A stretch of DNA of 64,000 bases. Origin: Xenorhabdus eapokensis. Lineage in GTDB: Bacteria > Pseudomonadota > Gammaproteobacteria > Enterobacterales > Enterobacteriaceae. A model generated the notes under the pieces. The model searched no databases, had not been told where the DNA came from, and saw nothing but the letters and a program-made list of their open reading frames with translations. The translations under genes were made by a program, and so were the position numbers. Below, piece after piece: positions 29,580 to 38,798 of the stretch (positions are counted from its first letter, which is position 1; each line of letters starts with the position of its first letter). The stretch lies in the NCBI RefSeq assembly GCF_001908105.1, contig NZ_MKGQ01000009.1, positions 62,001 through 126,000 of the forward strand, written 5' to 3'.

Positions 29580-30650
29580 CTAGGGTGCCAGAATAACGTC
29601 AGGCCAGCGGAATATGGCTGCTGACGCTTCCGCCTGACCACCAAACCCGTACAGAAGTACAGTATCACCGGGTTTAATGTCACCCGCGACGGCGGCAGTG
29701 TAAGCATTGAATGGCATCAGCACCGGCCCGATATTAGCAACCTGTGGGAAAGTATCTGCAACACGATTAAGTTCCACTCCTAATGCATTGGCGGAAAACT
29801 CTGCGTGCCAGGCTGTCGGCGTGTTCACTACAACAAAGTCAATATCTTTCAATTCAAGGCCAGCTTTTGCCAGAGCACCCTCTGTTGTTTGTACGAGATA
29901 CTCTTCAGCCGTGGCGCGTAATACGTGGGAGATAGAAGGATCTACGCGTAAGCGGATTTTTTGCCTGGCGGATGTTATCCCTGATGTGTCTTCGACTGCA
30001 TCAAGCAGCCAGGTGCCACAGGTTTTGCCTGTGTGCAAAGATTCAGCTCCCAGTAAGCCAAAACCGTTTTCGACCGGCCCGACCAAAAATGCTGCCGAAG
30101 CATCTCCACATAAACGCAGAGTGACATCGTCAGATTCGATCGCCCGCGATAGCCTGGATGTTGTTACGACCAAAATTCGTTCTTTTAGCCCAGCCTGCAC
30201 CCAGGCACATGCTGTCAACAACGCTGTCATGGAACCACCACAGGTAGCTTCTACGTTGAAAGCGCCACCGCCAGTTCCAAGTGACTGAGCAAGATACCCT
30301 GCATCACCTGAGCCGACCCGATCAGGGAACATTGACACGGAAATCAGGCAATCTATCTCTGCCGGAGAAATACCAGCCGCATCCAGTACACGATGTGCGG
30401 CTTTAACGCCGAGTTCCACACTTCCTTCGTTAGTGCCTGCGATTCGGCGTTCGACACTACCGAAAAAAGGATCTTCCAGATAACGTTCCATGGCCGCATC
30501 ATATGGATTAGTTTTCCGACGCTTAGATACATCACGCGACCCTGATGCTGTTATTGATTGTTCTTGAGGTATATCTTCACACCACCAATCATTTGTACGC
30601 ACCTCATCAGGCAAATGTACGGCAATAGCCTGAATTCCTGCTGCTCGCAT
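29580..30650 (-). CDS. KAS III-like condensing enzyme or acyltransferase with altered active site
   Basis: A thiolase-fold protein (356 aa) of the FabH/KAS III superfamily and first gene of the operon; GAGGAGA precedes its ATG. The nucleophile Cys137 is in VEATCGGSMTA and the Asn equivalent Asn306 is in VANIGPV. The canonical His of VPHQAN is replaced by Asn276 in VVNTPTAWHAEF, with a possible substitute His282 six residues on. This pattern resembles KAS III-like acyltransferases of the CouN2/CloN2 type, which move pyrrole-2-carboxyl between carrier proteins, more than true fatty-acid initiators. The role here is inferred: transfer of the pyrrolyl group, or its condensation with a malonyl unit. 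It is clearly not the housekeeping fabH, which sits in a fatty-acid cluster. Confidence 0.82.
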   Translation of the reverse strand: MRAAGIQAIAVHLPDEVRTNDWWCEDIPQEQSITASGSRDVSKRRKTNPYDAAMERYLEDPFFGSVERRIAGTNEGSVELGVKAAHRVLDAAGISPAEIDCLISVSMFPDRVGSGDAGYLAQSLGTGGGAFNVEATCGGSMTALLTACAWVQAGLKERILVVTTSRLSRAIESDDVTLRLCGDASAAFLVGPVENGFGLLGAESLHTGKTCGTWLLDAVEDTSGITSARQKIRLRVDPSISHVLRATAEEYLVQTTEGALAKAGLELKDIDFVVVNTPTAWHAEFSANALGVELNRVADTFPQVANIGPVLMPFNAYTAAVAGDIKPGDTVLLYGFGGQAEASAAIFRWPDVILAP

Positions 30651-31315
30651 ATAGTCTCCTCATATAATTAGCGGATTGCCTAAAATCAGATAGAATTAAT
30701 TTCACTCTGATTTTCAGGTAATAAAATCGATTATGTTATCAATGCAAAAATTAACTTTAAACACATCAAGATGGTTTAATAATATACACTTAAATATATT
30801 AATAGATCTATTTTATTGATGATTGCAAATCCATTTTCTCTCTAAATATCGATTTGAAAGGTGATGTATAATTTCACATAACTTTATTAAATTACGCCAC
30901 AATAAAGATTGTTATTAGACCATTAAACAATGTAATTCTAAAATCTTCTTTCTGAATTTTTATTCATGATTAAAGGTTATTACTTATAATTATTTTTTAT
31001 CTATCTTTTTATGATGGTGGATTGTCGTATTTTATTGTCTGGTACGCTGTATTTTATTTCAGTGTATATGAGGTTATGCCCATAAAGACAATCCATTAAT
31101 AATTTAAAGAAATCAATATAACTATCACAATAGTTTGATTTTGAGATTATTATGATTATCTTTATTTTGGATGAATAAAATGTTTTTCATTAAGAAAATA
31201 AAGGTACGTTCTTTTTCATTTTCTCATCGAACGAAAATTTGACCTTGTTCAATTCAGCCTATAAGGTATTTAATTGTTATCAATGATCCGGCGGCATCAA
31301 AACAGGAGGCTAACA
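30651..31315. other. Long AT-rich gene-free stretch upstream of the pyrrole operon
   Basis: About 665 nt of very AT-rich sequence between the divergent pyrrole operon and the small-ORF/GNAT unit. The promoter of the operon should be near 30700-30780 on the minus strand; TTGCAT and TTATTA spaced by 17 nt are a possible pair. Beyond the inverted repeat listed separately I see no gene. The composition suggests foreign, H-NS-silenced type DNA (inference). Confidence 0.6.
30682..30714. promoter_or_regulatory. Inverted repeat upstream of the pyrrole operon
   Basis: AAAATCAGA (30682-30690) and TCTGATTTT (30706-30714) are exact reverse complements separated by 15 nt with an AT-rich near-palindromic centre (GAATTAATTT). 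It lies 32 to 64 nt upstream of the first start codon, so it could be an operator or a leader hairpin. The function is not known. Confidence 0.5.
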
Positions 31316-31369
31316 ATGATGTCTCGCTCATTTACGAGTTGGATGAACAAGGATCTTGATTATCGTTGA
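31316..31369 (+). CDS. 17-residue small ORF with a perfect Shine-Dalgarno sequence
   Basis: ATGATG at 31316 follows AGGAGG (31304-31309) at ideal spacing. The ORF encodes MMSRSFTSWMNKDLDYR and stops at 31367-31369, 72 nt before the GNAT-like gene on the same strand. The ribosome binding site is the best in the whole accessory region, which favours real translation. It could be a leader peptide controlling the downstream gene, a small functional peptide, or the 5' stump of a lost gene. I know no family for it. Confidence 0.45.
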   Translation: MMSRSFTSWMNKDLDYR

Positions 31370-31441
31370 AAATTTATTTAGAGAGGATAACTATCCGATA
31401 TTATAAGACATTATTTATCCTATGATTTATAGGGGGTTACC

Positions 31442-32236
31442 ATGATATATAGAACAAGATCTTTTAGTATTAATAATCAGAATGGTTTTTCACCAGAGCC
31501 GTTACGGCGGACTAAGTCCACTTTGGATATGAGACCCGTTGATGCTGAACTCAGAGAACTGAGGGATCTCAGGCGATTTATACGTGTCAAGAAGGAAGAT
31601 TATCAAGAAGCATCCAGTGCTGTGAATACAATATTATGTAAAATGGATAAAGAACAGTTATCTAATGATTTTTTTAAGGATAATTGGGAAAATGAAAAAA
31701 GAAAAAAGGAGGTAGGGAAGGCTCTTCATTTTCAGCCTCCTAGCTTAAGTAACATATTAAAAAGTCATGGGGTTGTGGGGCAATATAAAGAAGTATTAAC
31801 AGAAGAAGAAATAGAAAGAAAAGAAGAAATAACCAGAAATTTCCATAGATATAAAAATGCAAAAATGAGATTCTCCTTAATAAGGATGGCAATTAATTGT
31901 CGTTGTGACGAGGATAGTTTTTTTGTTGCTTACTATTTTTCTAATCCTATAGGGATGTTACAACTCTCTACGAAAGATAACATTCCTACTGTTGTTAGTT
32001 TTGCAACAGATTACTTGATTAGAAATTGTGGGTACTTACTAATGGAATATGCTGTGAATGAATCGGTAGATTTAGGAAAAGAGGGGAAATTACAACTTGA
32101 TGCATTACCCAGGGCTGAAAAAGCTTATTTTGATATGGGATTCTTAAAAACAACAGGTGATATAATGATATTAGAACCCGCCATGAGTGATAAATGGCAT
32201 ATGATAAACGGTCATTATAAATGCATCATGTGTTAA
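31442..32236 (+). CDS. Orphan protein with a C-terminal GNAT-like domain
   Basis: A 264-aa protein, AT-rich in codon use compared with the core genes; AGGGGG precedes the ATG. Residues 1-30 are rich in Ser, Arg and Asn (IYRTRSFSINNQNG), and residues 30-150 are charged and helical (ELRELRDLRRFIRVKKED). The C-terminal third looks like an acetyltransferase fold: AYYFSNPIGMLQLS as a beta-strand pair, VVSFATDYLIRNCGYLLMEY as the central helix/strand region, and the tail RAEKAYFDMGFLKTTGDIMI with the YFxxMGF pattern common in GNAT proteins. The classical acetyl-CoA loop is not clear, so activity is uncertain. It might be an effector or toxin-type enzyme; that is speculation from its accessory setting. 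Confidence 0.6.
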   Translation: MIYRTRSFSINNQNGFSPEPLRRTKSTLDMRPVDAELRELRDLRRFIRVKKEDYQEASSAVNTILCKMDKEQLSNDFFKDNWENEKRKKEVGKALHFQPPSLSNILKSHGVVGQYKEVLTEEEIERKEEITRNFHRYKNAKMRFSLIRMAINCRCDEDSFFVAYYFSNPIGMLQLSTKDNIPTVVSFATDYLIRNCGYLLMEYAVNESVDLGKEGKLQLDALPRAEKAYFDMGFLKTTGDIMILEPAMSDKWHMINGHYKCIMC

Positions 32237-32344
32237 GGGTAAAGTTTTTGCTATCCAGTGATATATAAACTCAAAATCCCCCTTGGGTTATTTGAATAAA
32301 AATCTCTTCAATAATATGATTTTAAAAGATAACCCATAAATTAA

Positions 32345-32620
32345 TTAATGAGTTAAATTCGTTCTCTCTATGCGTTGGGTGAACGTCTTTCCCGTCAGGT
32401 GCCCCTCTTCGGGAAGAAGGTCATAAACCCCATAATCATCTGTACAATAAAATCGAATATTAAAGGGGGATAAAAGGGCAAGCAGCTTGTCTCACGTTTT
32501 TCTGCTGCGATCGCCAAAAACATGGGCCACTAATTTGTTCATTGCCTGTGCCTCCCCAGAGCAGTTTCTGGTGTGCACCAAAACTTTGCTCTTGGAACAG
32601 GCACTTCGTCAATTCCTTAT
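32345..32620 (-). pseudogene. IS1-family transposase remnant (InsB-like C-terminal part)
   Basis: On the minus strand the sequence reads MNKLVAHVFGDRSRKT, an in-frame UGA (32492-32494), then DKLLALLSPFNIRFYCTDDY, GVYDLLPEEGHLTGKTFTQR and IERTNLTH, then a stop. This matches the C-terminal half of IS1-type transposases (FYCTDD with catalytic Asp, then the TQRIER motif). It has lost the 5' half and probably a frame near 32560-32620 and ends early at TAA 32345. No complete terminal inverted repeats or target duplication are recognisable. It lies directly against the 3' end of ispH, at the border between core genome and accessory region. Confidence 0.8.
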
Positions 32621-32633
32621 CCAGAATTCAGGT

Positions 32634-33587
32634 TCAATTAATCTCTTTCACTTCAACCCGTAACTCTTTTGGTACTTCAAAAACAATATTTTCTTCTCGG
32701 CCGTGCAGTTCGTTAACTGTGTCTGCACCGAAAGTTTTCAAGCGTTCAATCACCTGTTGTACCAAAATATCAGGCGCCGATGCACCCGCCGTCACCCCCA
32801 CTGCGTTGACACCGGTGATCCACGCTGGCTGGATATCTTCGGCAGAATCAATCAAATAGGCAGGCTTGCCTACGCGCTGAGCAAGTTCCGCCAGACGATT
32901 TGAGTTTGATGAGTTTTTAGAACCAACAACCAACACTACATCAGCCCCTAATGCCAAATCGCGCACCGCTTCTTGGCGGTTAGTGGTGGCATAGCAGATA
33001 TCATCTTTGCGTGGACCGACAATATTGGGGAACCTTGCATTAAGCGCATCAATCACTTCTGAGGTGTCATCGACAGAAAGTGTTGTTTGGGTCATAAAGC
33101 AGAGGTTATTTTCATCCTTAACTTGCAGTTTCCACACATCTTCCGGTGATTCCACCAGATACATACCCCCATTAGGGTTATTGTATTGCCCCATGGTGCC
33201 TTCTACTTCGGGATGACCGGCATGTCCGATTAAAATCGCCTCTTTGCCTTTGCGACTTGCTCTTGCCACTTCCATATGAACTTTGGTGACCAGCGGGCAG
33301 GTAGCATCAAACAGCATAGTTAAATGACGGGAGCGGGCTTCTGCCCGAATGGCCTGGGAAACACCATGAGCAGAGAAGATTAAAATGGCGCCATCAGGCA
33401 CTTCTGAAATGTCTTCAATGAAAATGGCACCACGCTTCCTAAGGTTGTCAACCACATAACGGTTGTGTACCACTTCATGGCGAACATAGATGGGGGCACC
33501 GTACAATTCCAGTGCGCGTTCCACGATACTGATGGCACGATCAACACCAGCACAGAAGCCACGAGGGTTAGCCAGCAATATTTGCAT
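32634..33587 (-). CDS. ispH: 4-hydroxy-3-methylbut-2-enyl diphosphate reductase
   Basis: The last enzyme of the MEP isoprenoid pathway; it reduces HMBPP to IPP and DMAPP with a [4Fe-4S] cluster. The start at 33587 ([19 protein letters not shown]) is chosen because GGAGGAAAC lies just upstream and family members begin there, although the frame is open for 28 further codons. The cluster cysteines are in GFCAGV, DATCPLV and [20 protein letters not shown] and [10 protein letters not shown] are also typical. The product has 317 aa, close to E. coli IspH. It overlaps the end of fkpB by 20 nt and is the last gene of ribF-ileS-lspA-fkpB-ispH. Confidence 0.97.
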   Translation of the reverse strand: MQILLANPRGFCAGVDRAISIVERALELYGAPIYVRHEVVHNRYVVDNLRKRGAIFIEDISEVPDGAILIFSAHGVSQAIRAEARSRHLTMLFDATCPLVTKVHMEVARASRKGKEAILIGHAGHPEVEGTMGQYNNPNGGMYLVESPEDVWKLQVKDENNLCFMTQTTLSVDDTSEVIDALNARFPNIVGPRKDDICYATTNRQEAVRDLALGADVVLVVGSKNSSNSNRLAELAQRVGKPAYLIDSAEDIQPAWITGVNAVGVTAGASAPDILVQQVIERLKTFGADTVNELHGREENIVFEVPKELRVEVKEIN

Positions 33588-34038
33588 GGGTTTCCTCCAA
33601 CTGAGGGTCAATTTCCAGCACTTCAATCTCAAAAGTGATGTTTTGTTCAGCCAGTGGATGGTTAAAATCAACAGTGATGGAACCTTCAGCTACTTCTTTG
33701 ACAAACCCCGGCATTTCACTGCCGTTTATGGCTGTAAATAACATGATGGTTCCTACTTCTGGGACACCGGCATCGGAAAAATCGCGAGGCGTGAAGTATT
33801 GAACTAAATCGGGGTTGTGTTTGCCAAAAATAGTCTCTCCAGCTAGCGTAAATTGATGCTTATCACCAATTTTCAACCCAAGAAGCTGCTCTTCCAGTGG
33901 GGCAGAGAGGCTACCATCACCGAGGCAGAATAATGCAGGTTTACCTTGACTATAAGTCGAGTCTGCCGTAGAGCCATCATCCAGCTTTAATGTGAAATGT
34001 AATAAAACTGCACTGTGCGTTTGCACCTGCATTGACAT
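33568..34038 (-). CDS. fkpB: FKBP-type peptidyl-prolyl cis-trans isomerase, SlpA type
   Basis: A cytoplasmic prolyl isomerase and chaperone of the SlyD/SlpA group (156 aa from the ATG at 34038). A TTG lies three codons upstream at 34047, but AAAAGG would be only about 1 nt from it and is well placed for 34038. The FKBP half-domains ([33 protein letters not shown]) flank the inserted IF domain ([17 protein letters not shown]), and [20 protein letters not shown] ends the protein. Its end overlaps ispH. It sits in the conserved lspA-fkpB-ispH order. Confidence 0.96.
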   Translation of the reverse strand: MSMQVQTHSAVLLHFTLKLDDGSTADSTYSQGKPALFCLGDGSLSAPLEEQLLGLKIGDKHQFTLAGETIFGKHNPDLVQYFTPRDFSDAGVPEVGTIMLFTAINGSEMPGFVKEVAEGSITVDFNHPLAEQNITFEIEVLEIDPQLEETHANIAG

Positions 34039-34101
34039 GTTGCTCAAGCCTTTTACTTAAAAATGATTGCAAGTATACCGCTATTGGGTATAGACGAAGT
34101 T

Positions 34102-34132
34102 ACCAGCCCCAGTTAACTAAGTCGGGGCTGGT
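34102..34132. other. Hairpin between lspA and fkpB
   Basis: ACCAGCCCC and GGGGCTGGT form a 9-bp stem with a 13-nt loop. On the minus strand (operon direction) no T-run follows, so it may be an RNA-stability or processing hairpin rather than a terminator. It resembles a terminator only on the plus strand. Confidence 0.5.
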
Positions 34133-34153
34133 TTATTATCATTTTTTCAATGA

Positions 34154-34666
34154 CTAAGTTTTCGAAACTGCTTGCTTGTCCTTGTCATCAGAGCTGATAA
34201 AGCTCTCAATGATAATGAGAGCAGCCCCGATGCAAATTGCAGAATCTGCAATATTAAAGGTAGGCCAGTGCCATTCCCCGACATAAAAGTCGATGAAATC
34301 GACAACAAAGCCATGCACCAGCCTATCGAACAAATTTCCCAAAGCCCCACCAATCACTAAGGCGTAGGCAATATTGCTCAGTTTTTGCTTGGCATTGGAA
34401 CGATACATCATTACCAGCAGGATAACCGTGATGGCAACTGCCACCAATGCAAAGAACCAACGCTGCCAGCCACCCTTATCGGCCAGAAAACTAAAGGCTG
34501 CCCCTAAATTCTGGGCGTAAGTCAGATTGAAATAAGGTATCAATGGAATGGATTCGTACAGCGTGAAATGCTGCAACACTAAGTGCTTGCTTCCCAAATC
34601 CAGGATTAATACCACAACAACCAGCCAAAGCCAGCGAAGTCCGGTGGAACAAATGGGTTTACTCAT
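34154..34666 (-). CDS. lspA: Lipoprotein signal peptidase (signal peptidase II)
   Basis: An inner-membrane aspartyl protease (170 aa, four TM helices) that removes signal peptides from diacylglyceryl-modified prolipoproteins. The conserved catalytic regions are [20 protein letters not shown] and FNIADSAIC, each with an essential Asp; [11 protein letters not shown] is the conserved first loop. The ATG shares one base with the ileS stop (TGATG), so translation is coupled. Length and context match E. coli lspA. Confidence 0.97.
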   Translation of the reverse strand: MSKPICSTGLRWLWLVVVVLILDLGSKHLVLQHFTLYESIPLIPYFNLTYAQNLGAAFSFLADKGGWQRWFFALVAVAITVILLVMMYRSNAKQKLSNIAYALVIGGALGNLFDRLVHGFVVDFIDFYVGEWHWPTFNIADSAICIGAALIIIESFISSDDKDKQAVSKT

Positions 34667-37479
34667 CAGGCAAATTTACGCTCTTCACCGTTACCGGCAA
34701 CGTTAGTCACACAGCGGCCGCAAAGTTCTGCATGTTCCGCCACCAGTCCCACATTTTTAGCATAGTGCCAGCAACGTGGACATTTTTCTCCGTCTGCTTT
34801 ACGCAAAGCGACTTTCAGGCCGGCAATTTCGCTTTGTTGCGCATTCTCATCCGCGGCGGCATAAGCAGCAACGTCAACCTGAGAGGTCAGCAGGACAAAG
34901 CGCAGTTCGTCAGACAGTTTGTTGAGTTTTTCCGCCAGAGCTTCATCTGCATAGAGTGTAACAGCCGCTTCCAGTGAACTGCGGATATGTTTATCATTAC
35001 GAGCCTGTTCCAGCACTTTGTTCACTTCGCTACGTACTACCAGCAGATCAGCCCAGAAAGTATCGTTCATATCTTCGCCATCTGCCAGACCAAACAGTCC
35101 GTCATACCACTCTTCGGTAAAGACGTATTGAGCACGTTTACCTGGCAATTCATTCCAAATTTCATCAGCAGTAAACGACAGAATCGGCATCATCCAGCGA
35201 ACCAGTGCTTCTGCGATATGGAACAATGCAGTCTGGCAGCTACGACGAGCAAGGCCATCACTTTTCGCGGTATACTGGCGATCTTTGATGATATCCAGAT
35301 AGAAAGAACCCATTTCTACGGAACAGAATTGCATCAGGCGTTGAACCACAGAATGGAAGTCATACTCTTCATAGTATTTAAGGATATCTGCTTGTGCTGC
35401 CTGAGCACGGCCGACAGCCCAGCGATCCAGAACAACCATATCTTCTGCGTTTACCATATGCTCTTCTGGGTTGAAACCATTCAGGTTTGCCAGCAGGAAG
35501 CGCGCAGTGTTGCGGATACGGCGGTAAGCATCAGCAGAACGTTTCAAGATCTCGTCAGAAACAGCAATTTCGCCAGTATAGTCAGTGGCTGCCACCCATA
35601 AACGCAGGATGTCTGCGCCCAGTTTGTTCATCACATCTTGTGGACTGACAGTATTGCCGATGGATTTGGACATTTTACGCCCTTGTTCATCAACGGTGAA
35701 ACCATGAGTCAGAACCTGGCGGTAAGGAGCTTTGCCTTTGATCGCAGTAGACAGCATCAGTGAAGACATGAACCAGCCACGGTGCTGGTCAGAACCTTCC
35801 AGATACAGATCGGCTGAATTGCCGTTGAATTCTGGACGGGCATCCACAACCGAAGAATGGGTACTGCCTGAATCAAACCAAACGTCCAGTGTATCTGGTG
35901 CCTTGGTGTAATCTGCGGCTTCATCACCCAACAGGTCTGCTGCGTTCAAATCCCACCATGCCTGAATGCCATCGACTTCGACGCGCTTGGCGACTTCTTC
36001 GATCAATTCAACGGTACGAGGATGTGGCTCTTGTGTCTCTTTATGAATGAACAGTGACATTGGCACACCCCAGGTACGCTGGCGAGAGATACACCAGTCT
36101 GGACGGTTTTCTACCATTGATTCGATACGTGCTTGTCCCCAACCAGGGATCCACTGAACATCTTTGATCTCTTTTAGAGATTGTGCACGTAAACCATTTT
36201 TATCCATGCTGATGAACCATTGTGGTGTTGCACGGAAGATAATGGGTTTCTTGTGGCGCCAGCAGCACGGGTAACTGTGTTGGATTTTTGCCAGACTCAG
36301 TAGTGTGCTTTTCTCTTTCAGTAATTCAACAATGATGTCGTTGGCTTTAAAAACAAATTGTCCATCCAGAGATGGATAAGTGCCAGAGAGATAGCAGCCA
36401 TTCGGGCCAACCGGATTGGCGATTTCAAGGCCATATTTTAAGCTGATAGAGTAATCGTCTGGGCCGTGACCACCCGCGGTATGTACTGCCCCTGTACCAG
36501 CTTCAAGCGTTACGTGATCACCGAGGATGGCAGGAACATCGTAGCCCATGAATGGATGGTTGAAGCGCAACAGTTCCAGAGAGGTGCCAGTGCAATCGCC
36601 TAAAACTTCCCATGCAGTGATACCCGCGCGTTGCATAACGCTTTCGACAAGATCAGCCGCCAGAATGATGCATTCATCATTGACTTTAACTAACTGGTAG
36701 CTAATTTCCGCACCTAAGGCAATTGCACGGTTTGCTGGCAGTGTCCACGGGGTGGTTGTCCAGATGATTAAAGAAACTGGTAGCCCTTGCGGTTGTACGG
36801 CAAATTTGGCATACACGGCATCGGCATCAACGGCCGCGAAGCGCACATCAATGGAAGGGGAGGTTTTATCGTAGTATTCCACTTCCGCTTCGGCGAGGGA
36901 GGAACCACAGTCAGTACACCAGTGAACGGGTTTGACGCCTTTCAGCAAGTGCCCATTTTTGATAATACGGCCTAGTGCACGAATGATGTCAGCTTCGGTT
37001 TTGAAATCCATGGTCAGGTAAGGTTTATCCCAATCGCCCAGTACACCCAGACGTTTGAAGCCCGCTTTCTGTGCTTCAACCTGAGTCATGGCGTATTTAC
37101 GGCACTCAGCACGGAATTCAGCGGCGGAAAATTTTTCCCCTGGCTTGCCGATAATCTGCTCAACCTTGAGCTCAATAGGCAAGCCGTGGCAGTCCCAACC
37201 CGGAATATAAGGCGAATCGAAGCCTGATAACCCCTTGGACTTAACGACAATATCTTTGAGAATTTTATTAACTGAGTGACCAATATGAATATCGCCGTTT
37301 GCATAGGGAGGGCCATCATGCAAAATAAACGTTTTCTTGCCAGATTTTGCTTTTCTAATTGCCTGATACAAACCCTCTTTGTACCAACGTTTCAACATAT
37401 CTGGTTCGCGCTTAGCTAAATCCCCGCGCATAGGGAACCCTGTTTCCGGTAAGTTCAGGGTGTCTTTATAGTCACTCAT
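34666..37479 (-). CDS. ileS: Isoleucyl-tRNA synthetase
   Basis: A class I aminoacyl-tRNA synthetase (937 aa) that charges tRNA-Ile and edits mischarged valine. The HIGH motif is in [18 protein letters not shown] (about residue 58 onward), the KMSKS motif in [15 protein letters not shown] (about 600), the editing domain lies between them ([17 protein letters not shown]), and a C-terminal zinc site is formed by CPRCWHY and CGRCV. It starts 26 nt after ribF and runs into lspA. It is the full-length, bacterial type (mupirocin-sensitive class by similarity). Confidence 0.98.
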   Translation of the reverse strand: MSDYKDTLNLPETGFPMRGDLAKREPDMLKRWYKEGLYQAIRKAKSGKKTFILHDGPPYANGDIHIGHSVNKILKDIVVKSKGLSGFDSPYIPGWDCHGLPIELKVEQIIGKPGEKFSAAEFRAECRKYAMTQVEAQKAGFKRLGVLGDWDKPYLTMDFKTEADIIRALGRIIKNGHLLKGVKPVHWCTDCGSSLAEAEVEYYDKTSPSIDVRFAAVDADAVYAKFAVQPQGLPVSLIIWTTTPWTLPANRAIALGAEISYQLVKVNDECIILAADLVESVMQRAGITAWEVLGDCTGTSLELLRFNHPFMGYDVPAILGDHVTLEAGTGAVHTAGGHGPDDYSISLKYGLEIANPVGPNGCYLSGTYPSLDGQFVFKANDIIVELLKEKSTLLSLAKIQHSYPCCWRHKKPIIFRATPQWFISMDKNGLRAQSLKEIKDVQWIPGWGQARIESMVENRPDWCISRQRTWGVPMSLFIHKETQEPHPRTVELIEEVAKRVEVDGIQAWWDLNAADLLGDEAADYTKAPDTLDVWFDSGSTHSSVVDARPEFNGNSADLYLEGSDQHRGWFMSSLMLSTAIKGKAPYRQVLTHGFTVDEQGRKMSKSIGNTVSPQDVMNKLGADILRLWVAATDYTGEIAVSDEILKRSADAYRRIRNTARFLLANLNGFNPEEHMVNAEDMVVLDRWAVGRAQAAQADILKYYEEYDFHSVVQRLMQFCSVEMGSFYLDIIKDRQYTAKSDGLARRSCQTALFHIAEALVRWMMPILSFTADEIWNELPGKRAQYVFTEEWYDGLFGLADGEDMNDTFWADLLVVRSEVNKVLEQARNDKHIRSSLEAAVTLYADEALAEKLNKLSDELRFVLLTSQVDVAAYAAADENAQQSEIAGLKVALRKADGEKCPRCWHYAKNVGLVAEHAELCGRCVTNVAGNGEERKFA

Positions 37480-37505
37480 TATAGATTCTCAGTTCCAATT
37501 TTCCG

Positions 37506-38450
37506 CTAGATACATGACTTGGATCGCTGCAAGAGATAGTCCCTCGCAGCAACCACATCATTTGCGATTTGCTGTTTAAGCGCATCAAGCGAAGCAAATC
37601 GCTGCTCATTACGCAATTTTTTACGTAATACCACATCAATATGATGCCCATACAGATCCATTTGGGTATCAATCAAATGCACTTCAAGTTGTAAGCCAAG
37701 GCCTGCAACCGTGGGGCGATTGCCTATGTTTGCAACACCCGGTAGGGGATTATCGCCCAGTCCGTGGACTTCAACGGCATAAACGCCCTTAACAGGCGCA
37801 ACGAGACGTTTCAACGGTAAGTTAGCAGTAGGAAAACCGATGGTGCGTCCCAATTGCTTACCGTGAACAACTCTGCCACTGATGCTGTAAGGATGCCCCA
37901 GTAATATTTCAGCCAAGGCCAGGTCATCACTTTGCAGTGCCTGACGAATGGCCGTGCTGCTGATCCTAAGACCGCTGTCACAAAAACTGTCTGTGCTGGC
38001 GACATCAAAACGGTATTGTTTACCTGCTTGCTGCAAATAGTGGAAATCTCCGCGGCGATTTTTGCCAAAACGGAAATCATCTCCTATTGCCAGAAACTTA
38101 ACACCCAGTTTTTCAACCAGCAACTGTGAAACAAAGGCTTCAGGTGAGTTGGCTGCAAAATGTTTGTCAAATTTCACACATAACAGATAATCAACGCCAT
38201 TTTGAGCTAGATACTTTATTTTATCTCTCAGCCTGGTCAGGCGAGCTGGCGCTTTATCTGCCACAAAGACTTCCAGAGGCTGCGGTTCGAAAATCATAAC
38301 CATCGTCGGTAATCCGAGACGCTGCCCTTCTTGCTTCAAGTGTTTTAATAAAGCTTGATGCCCGCGATGGACACCATCAAAATTACCAATCGTCAGCACG
38401 CAACCATGGTGACGTGCCCGGATATTGTGTATACCGCGAATTAGCTCCAT
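37506..38450 (-). CDS. ribF: Bifunctional riboflavin kinase / FAD synthetase
   Basis: A two-domain enzyme (314 aa) converting riboflavin to FMN and then FAD. The N-terminal nucleotidyltransferase half has TIGNFDGVHRGHQALL and later RISSTAIRQAL. The C-terminal kinase half has GRTIGFPTANL, then GVANIGNRPTV and VHLIDTQMDLYGHHI. It is the promoter-proximal gene of ribF-ileS-lspA-fkpB-ispH and is divergent from rpsT, as in E. coli. Confidence 0.97.
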   Translation of the reverse strand: MELIRGIHNIRARHHGCVLTIGNFDGVHRGHQALLKHLKQEGQRLGLPTMVMIFEPQPLEVFVADKAPARLTRLRDKIKYLAQNGVDYLLCVKFDKHFAANSPEAFVSQLLVEKLGVKFLAIGDDFRFGKNRRGDFHYLQQAGKQYRFDVASTDSFCDSGLRISSTAIRQALQSDDLALAEILLGHPYSISGRVVHGKQLGRTIGFPTANLPLKRLVAPVKGVYAVEVHGLGDNPLPGVANIGNRPTVAGLGLQLEVHLIDTQMDLYGHHIDVVLRKKLRNEQRFASLDALKQQIANDVVAARDYLLQRSKSCI

Positions 38451-38798
38451 AGCTGGCTCAATACCGTGGAAATTGTCGGATTATACCTTGTACAAAGCTC
38501 AAGGTTAACCCACGATCACAAAGGGTTTTAATTAATAACCTGATTCATACAATAAAAATAGGCTAGATGCCCGAAAAATATTTAATTTATCGCATTTCTC
38601 TGTGATTCATTCAGTTTTTTATTGCGAAAGACTGTATTCCCTCTGAGTAAGCTGATAAAATCCCGCCCCATCACAACGTAACCAGCGTCGCTGTACAACG
38701 ACGCTTATTTGCACAAATCCATTGACAAAAGAAGGCTGAACAGGCATATTCCTCGGCCTTTGAATTGTCCTCGATAGAATATATTTGGGAGTTGGACC
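38451..38798. other. Divergent ribF/rpsT control region
   Basis: About 348 nt holding the divergent promoters of the ribF operon and rpsT. The rpsT promoter is listed separately. The 5' leader of rpsT carries the site used for S20 translational control in relatives. No gene is seen. Confidence 0.7.
38722..38750 (+). promoter_or_regulatory. rpsT promoter
   Basis: A perfect -35 hexamer TTGACA (38722-38727) and CATATT (38745-38750) as -10, with 17-nt spacing, about 48 nt before the rpsT start codon. The position fits the proximal rpsT promoter of E. coli. Confidence 0.8.

Noticed and set aside
29707..30288. 193-codon open frame opposite the KAS III-like gene
   Set aside because: Antisense to a gene with clear family motifs; low-complexity Ser/Thr/Pro composition typical of an antisense shadow.
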